Shown one piece after another: positions 42,483-53,242 of a DNA stretch of 64,000 bases (positions are counted from its first letter, which is position 1; each line of letters begins with the position of its first letter). Made by a program: the position numbers and the translations under genes. The notes below the pieces were generated by a model. That model ran no database searches, was not told the origin of the DNA, and was given only the letters and a program-made list of their open reading frames with translations. The stretch lies in contig CP092877.1 of assembly GCA_030710605.1 (NCBI GenBank), positions 76,860,909-76,924,908 on the forward strand, in the 5' to 3' direction. Source of the DNA: Cordylochernes scorpioides. Lineage: Eukaryota > Arthropoda > Arachnida > Pseudoscorpiones > Chernetidae.

Positions 42483-43050
42483 ATATATGTATCTAGATAT
42501 GTATATATGTAACAATTTGTTTCTTTCATACGTTTTTATTTTTATTCTTGTTAAAAGGTATAAATTCTTTAAATCTTGAATAAATAAAGAAAACCTATAA
42601 GAAATTCTCTTTAATTCACTTTTTCATATTCTTTTGATAATTTTCTAGGTAGTTATTCAACTTGTAATAATAGATAATATTAATAGTTATTGTATTATTT
42701 CTGTCGAAAAAAAAAAGGACTGATATGACAATTGACAATTAAAAATGGTTTATTAACATCTAGTCAATGGTCAAGAGAGAGTTTACAGAGTTTAAAATAG
42801 TAGAGAAAATATATACACCAGACGAGGCCTTCTCTGAAGGTACATCTGGATCCTATCAGTAGCTTAGAATCGTCTTGAGTTCAGACTTGCGAGTTATGGA
42901 ATCCGTGTCCCCAGCATACTCGATGACTGTGTAGAGGAACTTGACAAGAATAATCTTGTGTTTAGGTAAGGTATCCGCGACTCTCCCTAAGATGTTCTTC
43001 ATTTGATAATCCTCTAAGTAGCTATTCAACTTGTAATAATAGATATTATA
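42483..43050. other. Spacer
   Basis: AT-rich to 42720, then a slightly less AT-rich stretch with a 69-codon minus-strand frame (42856-43065) that I do not recognise. Confidence 0.3.
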
Positions 43051-43051
43051 C

Positions 43052-43440
43052 AAAAACAACAACAAAAGCCTTTATTGAGTACCTCTCGTTCTATGAAGGA
43101 TTCGCCAGTTTACAGAGTAATTGAAGAGAAGAGAACTAAGAATACAGAGAGAAACCTATAAGTAGTAGGTATAGTATAGTATTTTCTACATTGTGACTAT
43201 ATACAACAGCAGCAACAAGCCTTTTACTGGAATCAAAGTCCCATACAGGATTCGTCATTCTAGTTCTGACAAAGAATTTTTACATATAATTATTTACATC
43301 AATTAGATTATGTGTATAGCTTCCCCTTCTCTTCAGCCCTCTTCCAAAATTTGAATAACGCAAAGGCTCCAGCTCTGTTTCTCACCACCTCATTCAACAG
43401 GAGCTCCAAAGAGAGTCCCTCAAGGCTAATAGATATTATT
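43052..43440 (-). mobile_element. LINE 3' end, double terminus, copy 2
   Basis: ~90% similar by eye to 34165-34530, including the internal CAGCAGCAACAAGCC and the terminal CAACAACAACAAAAGCC. The coding end extends further here (TCAACAGGAGCTCCAAAGAG). Confidence 0.7.
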
Positions 43441-44385
43441 AATAGTTATTTTATTACTCCTGTCGAAGGACTAATAAGCCCGAAAGCTTGAATTATTTTA
43501 ATAAAAACGATAAATACACTATTTAATTCTTCACAGGCAAAGGACCCTTTTTAAGTTTTCTCTTTGACTTGAGAGTTATAAATGATCCAACATGTGAATT
43601 CTGTCTAGATGTTGAAACACCAGAGTGTTGGCTTGCCCTCTGACTAACCAAATTGTACTTGCTTACTTTGACATAATGCCATCTTTCTGTATATACTCAA
43701 TCTTATGAAAACTTTGGCAAGTTTAGAGCAATTTGTACACAGATTTATAAATCACTACTAATTCATCGTGTAAATAATTAAAGATATATATGTAAATAAT
43801 TCTAATATAGCACAATAGTCTGATAGACTTCGTGCTTCTGTAATAATAAAATGAAAAATTTAATAAAAACGGATACAGAAACTTTTTCCCTGATTGATCA
43901 TCAATTTCTTCAATTGATGTATTCCTTTATTATGATAAAAAAAAATTGGTCGAAAAAAACTTTCAACTTAAAAAGGTGTTTCCTCAATTCCCTAAATCAA
44001 ATAATAAAATACATATTCGCGCCGATTATGTAAATTTTGTTACTTTAGTTAAATATGTAAATTATGATTGTATAAACTGTCGTCTGGCCAATAAAATCAG
44101 TCTGATTGTAGTAAGTTTTCGAATCGGTCTAGTTCTTTGAGTCTGTGGTTCAATTATTTGTTTGGAGATTCACCTAGTCAAAGAGGTTTGACGTTGTTCA
44201 TGTAGTCAAAAGGTTTTATAAAGAATCGAACGGCTCTAATTCAAGGATAATAATCAGCTGAAAAGGTCTGGTCTATCTAGATACAGCCCACCAAACCAAA
44301 ACATAAAGTACTAACCAGGCTTATAGACAAAGGAAGTGGCAAGGATTCCTAGCTATCGCTTCTAGGCCCTATCTGCTACCGCCCA
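43441..44385. other. Spacer with no supported gene
   Basis: AT-rich. Two overlapping plus-strand frames (43851-44140) lack any recognisable feature. Confidence 0.4.
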
Positions 44386-45180
44386 ATGCACTCATAAACA
44401 AAATTTGAAGAAGTTGTACCTTCTAGCATGTATATAAGGGAGGCCAAATCAGATTGCCAACTCCCAGAAGGCCTAAAGCTGAATGCCCCGGATAACTAAC
44501 CTACGGCAACAGTACCTATCATGGAAACCATTTTTAAATAGTCACCATGACATTGTGCAATGACATAAGGGATAATAAAAAAGTATGTACATCGGGATAT
44601 AGACAATACCTCTGAAAGATATTATAATGACCTTTAATATTATGATGCACTAGCGCGCCATCTGTTATCAAAATTCGAAACTATTTTAGACGCGTAAGAT
44701 TCTTTTTGAAATTAAGCAATTTCTACTGTCCTTACTGCAATGGAAAAATTAATGGGAGGGCCTGGCTCATCAGTGGTGAATTCTCCCAGCGGTTTAGCCA
44801 TTTTAATCTACCATACCGCTGTTATATTGCCTTTTTCGATCTTCATTTTATAGTGATACTGATGCTAGACTCTTGGAATGGGTATTTTAGATGAACTATG
44901 GACATAAGCTTTGAGGACAGCAGTATGGTAGATTAAACTGGCGAAACCGCTGGGAGGGTTCACCACTGATGAGCCAGGCCCTCCCATTAATTTTTCCATT
45001 GCAGTAAGGGCAGTAGATATTGTTTAATTTCAAAAAGAACCTTACGCGTCTAAAATAGTTTCGAATTTTGATAATGACCTTTATTGAAGACATGTCTGAT
45101 AAACAAGTGTGAACAAAATTGCCTTTGTCTTCTCAATAAAAACAGACAACCACTTCCTTAAGTTTTTTTTCCATGAGTTT
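44386..45180. mobile_element. MITE family B interrupted by MITE family A
   Basis: Family B pieces at 44390-44440, 44585-44640 and 45070-45180 (ACTCATAAACAAAATTTG; GTACATCGGGATATAGAC; TTATTGAAGACATG..GTGTGAACAAAATTGCC). A family A hairpin (44641-45072; GCACTAGCGCGCCATCTG, GGGAGGGCCTGGCTCATCAG twice inverted) sits between repeats of ATAATGACCTTTA, the probable target duplication. Confidence 0.75.
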
Positions 45181-45369
45181 AAATTTAAATTCAATTAATT
45201 TGATTATTTTATTTGGGGGCTTTGAAAAAAAGTATCTTTGGTTTGAAACCTCTTAGTTTTTAGTAATAATGAAATTCAACATTCAGGTTTGACTTATTAT
45301 CTTATAAATAGTTCAAACTTCTAATATAAAAGAAAGTGTAAATGATAAAATTTATAAATATTATATTGT

Positions 45370-45725
45370 TGCACCAGTTTGTGGCTTGGCAGACTCTTCA
45401 ACCTTGATTCTCTCCTGTGCTGAGTCTTGTATCTTACCAGAACGTGTTTCAACCATCCTACAAATTTATATAAGTGAAGATAACTCTACTTTAAGTAGCC
45501 TTCAGAATTATTTATTTATTTCTCACATCAAAGAGAGCAGTGAAGTCACACAGTGTACCTAAATACAAATGGTAATTCTATAATACATATATTCTGTTTA
45601 TAATACATATATTCTGTTTAATAAAATAAATAAATATAAAATATAAATTTGAATTTAAAATATATGAAAAATAATATTACAAATTGAAATAAAATAGGTT
45701 AATTAGCCATGATGCAACAATTAAT
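45370..45725 (-). mobile_element. Ty3/gypsy LTR and gag start fragment
   Basis: The minus strand reads LTR (TGTTGCATCATGGCTAA... to AAGTAGAGTTATC), then ATGGTTGAAACACG and ~25 gag codons matching MVETRSGKMQDPAQERIKAE with changes, and stops at AACAATATAAT. It is truncated and not interrupted by the LINE present in the 1.4-kb copy. Confidence 0.65.
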
Positions 45726-45729
45726 ATCT

Positions 45730-46437
45730 CCCTTTAAAATAATATCCAGGGGTCTCCATAGATTTCAAAACTTGTCGAAATATTATTATGATGGATTCTA
45801 ATTTAGAATAAACGTTCTACCTTAAAAATGGTCGCAATGTATCTCAGAATATTCGTCGATTCAAAATAAAATGTTTGAAAAGTTTTCAAATTATAAATAT
45901 AATAGGATGCATTAGCAGGCGTTATAAGAAATTTAAACTCTTTTTGATGCTGTATTCTCCCTATAATAACATACGCATTGCCTGTATGGTTTAAATACAT
46001 AGCCTTGACTGATAGGAAAAGAATAGATGCATTCATGAGAATTTGTTTAAGAAGTACTGTAAATGCCCCATTTAATCTATCAAATTCAATTTTAAAGCAG
46101 GACTTAAACCAGCCCAATATAGAAGAAATATCTCTGGTCAATTTAGATACCATCGCATATGTCAACTTCTCTCTTCAGCTCTGAATGATGAATTACTGAT
46201 TGTTAGATACTTTAAGTTCTGCACAGAAGCTGGGCGCATGAGAAAGAATGCAGGGCAAAGGATACTGGAGGATGAACTATCTGTAAATAGGTAACTGAAT
46301 GTGAGACAAACCTTATTTTGTTGTAAATGTTTCCTCTTCCCTCTCCTCTTGTTGACGTGTAAATACGGCGAATCCTGTATGGGGCGGAATGCCCTAAATA
46401 AAGGCTTTTGTTGTTGTTGTTGTATATAGAAGAAATA
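45730..46437 (+). pseudogene. CR1-like LINE ORF2 C-terminus and 3' end
   Basis: Coding fragments: ITYALPVWFKY, LTDRKRIDAFMRICLRSTVN, SNSILKQDLNQPNIEE; then, after a frame change at ~46165, NDELLIVRYFKFCTEAGRMR and ILEDELSVNR-stop (~46278). The 3' UTR ends GGCGAATCCTGTATGG, CCTAAATAAAGGC, TTTTGTTGTTGTTGTTG. This is the region after the reverse transcriptase. It is 5'-truncated and frameshifted. Confidence 0.75.
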
Positions 46438-46700
46438 TACATATCCTCGACCCAGAAATTATATCTAAAACTCTCTACTTCCCAAAATCCAGTTATACAA
46501 GAATTGTTCCAATTTGATGGAGACCTCAATCCAAGACATAAAAGACCTGGACTTCACTCTACCTGAACTGTGACCTTCCAGTCAGTTCTGAAGGCCATTT
46601 TTTAGAAATTCTTGATGCCTAACATCCACGACAAAGTGACTCGTGAGCTTTATGCTCGAATGGTACACTGTAAATTTGAGAGGAAATAAATAAATAAATG
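46438..46700. other. Degraded LINE coding debris
   Basis: Peptides such as LISKTLYFPKSSYTRIVPI can be read but no clear family is evident. Confidence 0.25.
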
Positions 46701-46704
46701 ATTA

Positions 46705-47175
46705 TTTTAAAAATAAATATACTGTCCTCACTGCAATGATAAAATAATGGGAGGGCCTGACTCATCAGTGGTGAACCCTCCCACCGGTTTTGCCAGTTTA
46801 ATCTACCATACCTGCTGTATTATTGCATTTTTCGGTTTTCCTTTTATGCTGATACTGAAGCTAGACTCTGTTATAAAGGGTTTTTTTAATGAACTATGGA
46901 CATAAGCTTTGAGGACAGTAGATATACATATAATGACAAATATATATATTTTTAAAAGCACGAATGTTTCTTTTATACATAATACAAACTTCTACTGCCC
47001 TTACTGCGATGAAAAAATATATTGGGAGGGCTTACTGGCCTTGTCTTTATGGTTTGCGGAAGAGCATTGCTCGATGCAAATATTTGAATGTAATTCTACT
47101 GTCCTATAAGCTTATGTCCACAATATATTTTTTTCATCGCAGTAAGGGCAGTAGAAGTTTGTATTATGTATAAAA
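46705..47175. mobile_element. MITE family A copies
   Basis: 46720-46920 carries a full arm (ATACTGTCCTCACTGC, GGGAGGGCCTGACTCATCAG, CCACCGGTTTTGCC). 46965-47170 is a second hairpin with CTTCTACTGCCCTTACTGCG arms. Confidence 0.65.
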
Positions 47176-47214
47176 GAAACATTCGTGCTTTTAAATCCTT
47201 TCATTGTATATGTA

Positions 47215-47500
47215 TAGATGGCGCGTTATTGATTTGTGTTAATATAATATTTTATTTTTATTATTATTTTTCATTTCGACTTAGAGCGCTATGTCCCATT
47301 AGGGACACTTGCACTTTAAAGGTAAACTAAACATAGAAAAGAAAAGAAAGATCATTTGAAATATGTACAAGACTTAGTATGTAATTTAATTAGATGAAAA
47401 GAGAAAAAATATCAACACAAATATGTACAAAGAATTTGTATGCAAATTTAGTTAAATGAAATCAATTGTTAAAGTAGTGTTTTCGAGGAAAACAATTTAC
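47215..47500 (-). mobile_element. LINE 3' end (AGCGCTATGTCCC family), copy 2
   Basis: AGAGCGCTATGTCCCATTAG, GGACACTTGCACT, then GTACAA/GAAAAG-rich sequence as at 26925. Confidence 0.45.
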
Positions 47501-48770
47501 AGATTTAAGAAAGTTTTAAGGAATATTTTAGAACGAAAATATGCTTTGAGCATTTTATTAGAATGTTATATTAGTCTTTTAATACTATCCAAATATATTT
47601 GATTTTTCATTAATAATCTAAAACAATATTATTTTTACAACATATTATCGTAAAATTCTAACAACGTGAAGGTATTTTTGTCTCACTTTTGAAGCTAAAA
47701 CAGCTCTAAGCACCGAGTTAAAGGAAAGGAAAGCTTAAAAAAAGTAACCGATTTGGGGATCAAGAAAAAAAATAGTGGAGGGTATTTTAGGCTTAGAAAT
47801 TGTGGGCCGAACCCGAAGTAGCCTCAACAATTGAAGGGCGAGGTAATCGTCTGAAGGAAAATTCCTTTTCACACCTTGTACCTTTATATATCCCAACACC
47901 AATTTGTTGATATTGATCGTAGTGTAAATATATCGTCTGTTGTCATATTGTTATTGAAGATCTCTTTTGATATGTTTATCATCGTCTGATACATGATTGA
48001 TCACCAAACGATATTATTATTTGTACTTGGCATGAATAAATGTTTTTTTATTTATGTTTGAATTGATATACTAAAATACGCACAATAATATTCTTCATTC
48101 AAACGAATTGTATATTATTATGTTATCTTTTGAATTTTTATGAAATGGGGGTAACTCTATATTCTGTTCTGAAAATTATTTGTTGGTTGAAAGTTGATTT
48201 ACAGAAAAAAAATACAGCCACATCAAACAATAATTTATTTATCTATAAAATATAAATATATAAACGGTAGCAAAAATGCGTTTCTTTATTGTAAAATTGA
48301 AAGCTTTAAGATCTTTATCCTGCCTGTAGAAGGATTGTAAAGATCCGAAAGCTTGCAATTTTAGGAATAAAGTAACGCATTGCTAACGTTTATATTTTTA
48401 TATTTTATACTTATAGCAATTTTCTCTTTTAATATATTTAACTCCCGACCTTTCAGTCAGTAACTCAATGTCACTATACTGAAGGGAATCTGTGTTATAT
48501 GCAAATAATAAAAAAATTTCAATTTTTAATTTCAAAAATTTTGAATGAGATTTTCTATCAAAATATTCACTCATGAACAAAACTAAATGAGGATTCCTAT
48601 CTTAAGCTCAAACCACTACTTATTTGCATATATAACAATGTATTTCTCATATATATAAATTTGAACGTTCTCATTTAAAAATAATAATAATTATAATGAT
48701 AGTATATAATTATAAATTCAATAATAAAATATATATGTATATGAAAAAACGAAAGAAAAAAATAAAAGAT
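47501..48770. other. Spacer, little recognised
   Basis: AT-rich. A foldback-family arm (CTGTAGAAGGATTGTAAAG, ATCCGAAAGCTTGC) lies at ~48325-48365. No gene is supported. Confidence 0.4.
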
Positions 48771-48774
48771 AAAA

Positions 48775-48945
48775 AGATCAGGTGTTGAAATCAATATTAA
48801 AAGTGGCATATCCTGACCAGGAGCACTTGTGCTTTACAGAAGGCAGAGCGCCATCTGTTTGATTTCTGTTCCACCAGATGGCGCTCTGCCTTCTGTAAAG
48901 CACAAGTGCTCCTGGTCAGGATATGCCACTTTTAATATATGTATA
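48775..48945. mobile_element. Hairpin MITE F, near-perfect, with CTCF-like word
   Basis: Arms AAAAGTGGCATATCCTGACC, AGGAGCACTTGTGCTTTAC, AGAAGGCAGAGCGCCATCTG and inverse with a ~15-nt loop. The right arm contains CCACCAGATGGCGC (48871-48884) followed by TCTGCC. Very little divergence between the arms indicates recent movement. Confidence 0.85.
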
Positions 48946-49029
48946 TGTCATAATTTGTATATAACTGTATGCACCCCCGACCCACTATGTATGTACAATG
49001 TATGTTTTAAAAGGATTTAATAAAAGAAC

Positions 49030-49645
49030 AAAGGTAACTGGAGGATAGAACGCCTTAGAGAAAAACCTAGGAAGTAGGCTTAGAAGAGAACACAACTATT
49101 AATAAAATTACAGTCAACCTTATGACCCCGGAAATCATAAAAGCCAAGTTTAACGACCAGTATTTCCTGGGCAGGGCCGGGCGTGTCTTCCGACAAAGAC
49201 ATAAGTAAGGACCAATTAGAAAGTATCACCTAAATAGGTCAACCAATAGAAAAAGGCCATGTGACACCTTTCGACCAATGGGAAAGAAGATAGGTCTTGG
49301 TGTTAAATCGAGAACCTAGAATAGGCAGTCATCGACTCGCTTCCAGCGGAACAACACCTAGTCTTCGACTCGCTCTCACCAAGGTAACATCTGCTCTAGA
49401 GATCTCTCTCTCAACTCATCCCATAGTCAAGTCGATCATCACCATGTGATCCGATCGTTAATAGTCAAAATCGCTCCGCTTTCTCAAGCTTTCTTTCCTC
49501 CAAACCAGTTGCCTTTTATTTCAACCCATCAAGTGTTCTGGCTTATTTCCCTTGTGTGAAAACCTTTACCATTCAGACACCACGACTGCGCCATCACTTC
49601 AACTATCTTCAACCCCAAGAGTAAGGTTTCCCAGCATAGCATAAT
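49030..49645. other. Balanced-composition block, unassigned
   Basis: About 600 bp clearly less AT-rich than its flanks, with CCAATTAGAAAGTATCACC, TAAATAGGTCAACCAATAG and CCATGTGACACC near 49205-49265, duplicated CTTCGACTCGCT, and AAGGTAACATC. It might be a solo LTR or an untranslated promoter/exon region. No frame or terminal repeat decides it. AAGTATC..AAATAGGTCAA loosely recalls the family promoter block but lacks the TATA box. Confidence 0.25.
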
Positions 49646-49944
49646 ACCACATATATGTTATGAATAATTTGTTTGTTGTTAGATAAAGGATTGAAGGTAC
49701 AGTGGTGATAAAAGAAAGATAATTATTTATTATCAAGTAGTTTTTATTTCCAATTACTTGATGAAAAATTACACATTAATTTTTTTAACAATTATATATC
49801 ATTTATGAAATTAATTCTATATTAGTGACTTGAAAATATATATAAATATGTTAACTACGCATATTTACAACAAAACTGAAATTTATTATACAAACAATGA
49901 TTTAAAAAAAGTAGAATTATCAATGAATAAAAATTAATTATTAT

Positions 49945-50228
49945 AAAGGACTGCGGCGTATGATTATAAAACAACACTTAAAGTTTCACCGCATAAGTTT
50001 CTTTTCTGTGAAAAATCAATATTTATTTCAAATAGAAATATTTACTATTTCTAACTTTTTGGATGAAGTATGAAAGGGTGAAAATCGTTCGCCATTACTC
50101 TTCATATTTTCACCCTTTCATACTTCATCCAAAAAAGTTAGAAATAGTAAATATTTCTCTTTGAAATAAATATTGATTTTTAACAGAAAAGAAACTTATG
50201 CGGTGAAACTTTAAGTGTTGTTTTAAAA
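49945..50228. mobile_element. Inverted dimer of SINE family 2 body, copy 2
   Basis: CACCGCATAAGTTTCTTTTC...GTATGAAAGGGTGAAAA, a short centre CGTTCGCCATTAC, then the reverse complement. No tRNA-like remnant survives at the centre. Confidence 0.7.
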
Positions 50229-50229
50229 A

Positions 50230-51340
50230 TTAATTATATATTTTTTAAAATAAAGAATATATTTGAGTTTTTAGATTATATAATATATACACGCTATAAG
50301 GTACAACTTCCTTAAGTTTTGTTCTCTCATGAATGTACTTTCTATAATTATTATTTTATTAAATTATAAAAAATAACAGTTAATTTTTACAAAATAATAA
50401 ATAATATTTATTAAACAATGTCTCTATTATTATTAGAGGAGAGTTTGTTTTGTTTTTGTTACATTTTTTTTTTGACACAGACATTTAAAGTTTTTACCCA
50501 TTTTCATGGATCTGTAGAGAATCATATCATTTTATTTCTTATAATTTTAAATCATATTATTTTATTTCATATAATTTTATTTCTTATTATTTTAAATCAA
50601 TAATTGTAAATACCAAAATAAAAAAAACAACAGCTTAATTCTAAAAAATATTATCATCATCAATTCTCATGTTATTGTTGTAGACGAAGAAGAACACGCT
50701 TGTTTTCGTATAAAAACAATAATAAAATTACTAGTTAAATTTAATGTGATTTAGTAATTAATTCTTGAATTATAAATATATTGTAACACGCCTGCCACCG
50801 CCCCTACAGATCTAAAAATTTCAAGGTTTATTAACCTATTTCGCAAAACAGCTAACTGAATAAATATATATATTTTTTTAATTTTGAACTTAGGATCTTA
50901 ATCTAAATTTGTTATATATTTATACAAGCAACAAGGGTACATGTAGGAATAACAGTAATAGTACCAGTAATCAGCATTGTTATTTACATTGTATCAAATA
51001 AGAGGTAAAAAAGAAAGAATATCTAAAGATTCAAATATGGACTTCTCTATTTTTAAAATAATATACTTAAACTAATAATATAGTTATATACTTACTATTG
51101 TTTATATGTTATAAAAATGAATAGAAATGAGATTTCCTGCTTGAATTTCGATCATCTTAAGGATTATGCTATGGTAATGCAGTCGTGGTTATAACTAAAT
51201 AAAATTAGTTATCAAAAAGAGCTTTAATTGAGCTTATGGAATATATAAATGAACATAATTTGATGAAAGTAATGCCTGGCTTAAGGCGAGTAGAATGAGG
51301 AAAACAAAAGATTATTTACATAATGTACAAAAGTTTTGAG
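50230..51340. other. AT-rich spacer
   Basis: A lone family B MITE end (GGTACAACTTCCTTAAGTTT, ~50300) is the only landmark. Confidence 0.45.
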
Positions 51341-51344
51341 CCAG

Positions 51345-51430
51345 CCATCGGGGAACAACAACAATGAGTTTTTATAGGGGAAGCATGACCTCTGGCGGTC
51401 GATTTAACAGAGTATTTGGATCTAAGAAAT
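51345..51430 (-). mobile_element. LINE 3' terminus
   Basis: On the minus strand GACCGCCAGAGGTCATGC, then CTATAAAAACTCATTGTTGTTGTTCC, a (TTG)n-tailed end. Confidence 0.4.
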
Positions 51431-51876
51431 ATAAATTTAAATAGAATAATATTTTAATATAACATATATGTACACTAATATGGACACCTCTCCCTTTAAA
51501 ATATAGTTCCAAGGTTCTATATTAAAGGCCAGAAGTACAAAAGGAACTAGACGTTAGAAGGATATGTATAGAAAATCAGTGAAAGTGGGCCTTAACCCTT
51601 GAATTCCAGATTTTTTCCACTTTCCTTTCCTGCCAAGAAAGTTTCCTTTTGCTCAGTTTTCTCGGGAAAAAACTTAAAAATTCTCTCTTCAAATATACGC
51701 CCTGCATATTTGTACATCCTTCAAAATTGTGTTTATTAAAATATCAAGTATTTGATTGTGATATTGTCTTTTTTTTTTACCATTTTGAACAATAATATAT
51801 TGCTATCTTTGGAACTTTCTATATATGCTATATGCTAGATTCATAATATTAATGTATTTATCTTTTGATATATTTA

Positions 51877-52107
51877 CACTCTTGGACAAACCTCAAAGAA
51901 GTAGAAAGCATTTTATGGTTACCAGTCGTCTGATTATTTTTTTTTTTTGCTTGTTTGTTTATTTAAAGGAGACAAAGGCAATTTTGTTCACACTTGGTTA
52001 TCTCGTGTATCTTCAATAAAGGTCACTGTAATACCTTTCAGAGTTATTGTCTGAATCCTTATATACATGCTTAATGGTAAAATTTCCTTAAGTTTTGTCC
52101 ATGAGTA
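51877..52107 (+). mobile_element. MITE family B, complete single copy
   Basis: 231 bp between TA dinucleotides: CACTCTTGGACAAACCTC, GGAGACAAAGGCAATTTTG, TGGTTATCTCGTGTATC, TTCAATAAAGGTCACTG and TTCCTTAAGTTTTGTCCATG. The termini are inverted repeats (TGGACAAA..CTTAAGG). TA target and ends suggest a Tc1/mariner-mobilised MITE. Confidence 0.8.
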
Positions 52108-52314
52108 TACATGAGTACTTTCTTTAGGGTTTTTTTTTTGAAGTTATATTTCTTCTGTAATAGATTTTTAGGAGAGATATTTTAAAATTCTAAACTCTAT
52201 AGACATAATATTTTGTGAATATAGAGATCAATCCATATTAATAATTATAAATATAAAATGTTTATTCGAGTTAAAAGATGAGATCTATTGAATATATTTA
52301 TGTAAAAAGGCCAC

Positions 52315-53155
52315 CTAGTTATTGTTGTTGTCGTATCCAATAAAGAGCCTCAGATGTCTCTGTACATCTCTATCACAGCATTCGTTCTCTATCTTGGGTG
52401 TGTAAAGTTCTGGGTCCAAGTCAATTTTCTGTTGTTGTTGTTGTGTCCAATGAAGAATCTCAGATGTCTCCATATATCTCTATCACAGCAGTGTTCTCTA
52501 TCTTGGGTGTGTAAAGCTGCTCTGGGTCCATGTCAATTTTTTGTTGTTGTTGTGTCCAATGAAGAGTTTCAGATGTCTCCATGCATCTCTATCACAGCAG
52601 TCGTTCTCTATCTTGGGTGTCCTGGGTCTATGTCAATTTTCTGTTGTTGTTGTTGTGTCCAATGAAGAACCTCAGATGTCTCCATACATCTCTAACACAG
52701 CAGTCATTCTGTATCTTGGGTGTATAAAGCTGCTGCTCTGGGTCCATGTCAATTTTCTGCAAGCCTGCGGCCATTGCTGGGCATGAGAATATGTTGGTAG
52801 GTGTTAGTTCCACACCAGGACAGTTGTTACATGTCCTATAGGTTCTTGTGCTATCTGGATGTATTGTCATTCCTTTGTAGTGTTTTGTTCTAAGTCTTGT
52901 TATTGTTTTTGTAATTATTCTCTCAGAGAGTTTATTTTGAATATTTGATCTTTCCTTATCTTTTGTCGAATTATCTCGTATTTCGCTAAAACATTAGCGT
53001 CAAATGTTGACATTTGTTCTTTCCATTGGCTCAACTTTCTGGCTTCCTTTGTTAATTACTAAGACGTACCTGGTAACAGCTTATTTATGCTCATCTCGTA
53101 TTTTTCGCCAGATCTGTCGAAAAGCCTCTTTCTCGAAAGCTTGCTTTAATGTAAC
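52315..53155 (-). mobile_element. LINE ORF2 C-terminus plus tandem 3' ends
   Basis: On the minus strand the last ORF2 codons read RTYRTCNNCPGVELTPT, FSCPAMAAGLQKIDMDPEQQ, LYTPKI (52870-52700); upstream, ERIITKTITRLRTKHYKGM lies at ~52920. The ~110-bp 3' terminus (GAGATGTATGGAGACATCTG, AGGTTCTTCATTGGACAC, CAACAACAACAACAG) is then repeated five times. The zinc-like CNNC..H..C arrangement is typical after RNase H in such LINEs. Confidence 0.7.
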
Positions 53156-53163
53156 TAAAGAGG

Positions 53164-53188
53164 AAAAAACACACACACACACACACTC
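53164..53188 (+). repeat. (AC)n microsatellite, 5' flank of LINE
   Basis: About eleven AC units directly before TCGGCCGTGCGG. A matching (CA)n tract follows the element at 55445. Confidence 0.85.
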
Positions 53189-53242
53189 GGCCGTGCGGCA
53201 CGCATTTGTCGAGCTCCGCCTTTTTCCCACCCTGGCGGGTGT

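Noticed and set aside
45803-46165. 120-codon minus-strand ORF
   Set aside because: The plus strand of the same region encodes LINE ORF2 C-terminal motifs; the minus frame is its shadow.
49360-49395. Further family first exon at CTCACCAAGGTAAC
   Set aside because: No CTATATATAC box, no ATG in frame before the donor-like site and only a partial match to the 31-bp block.
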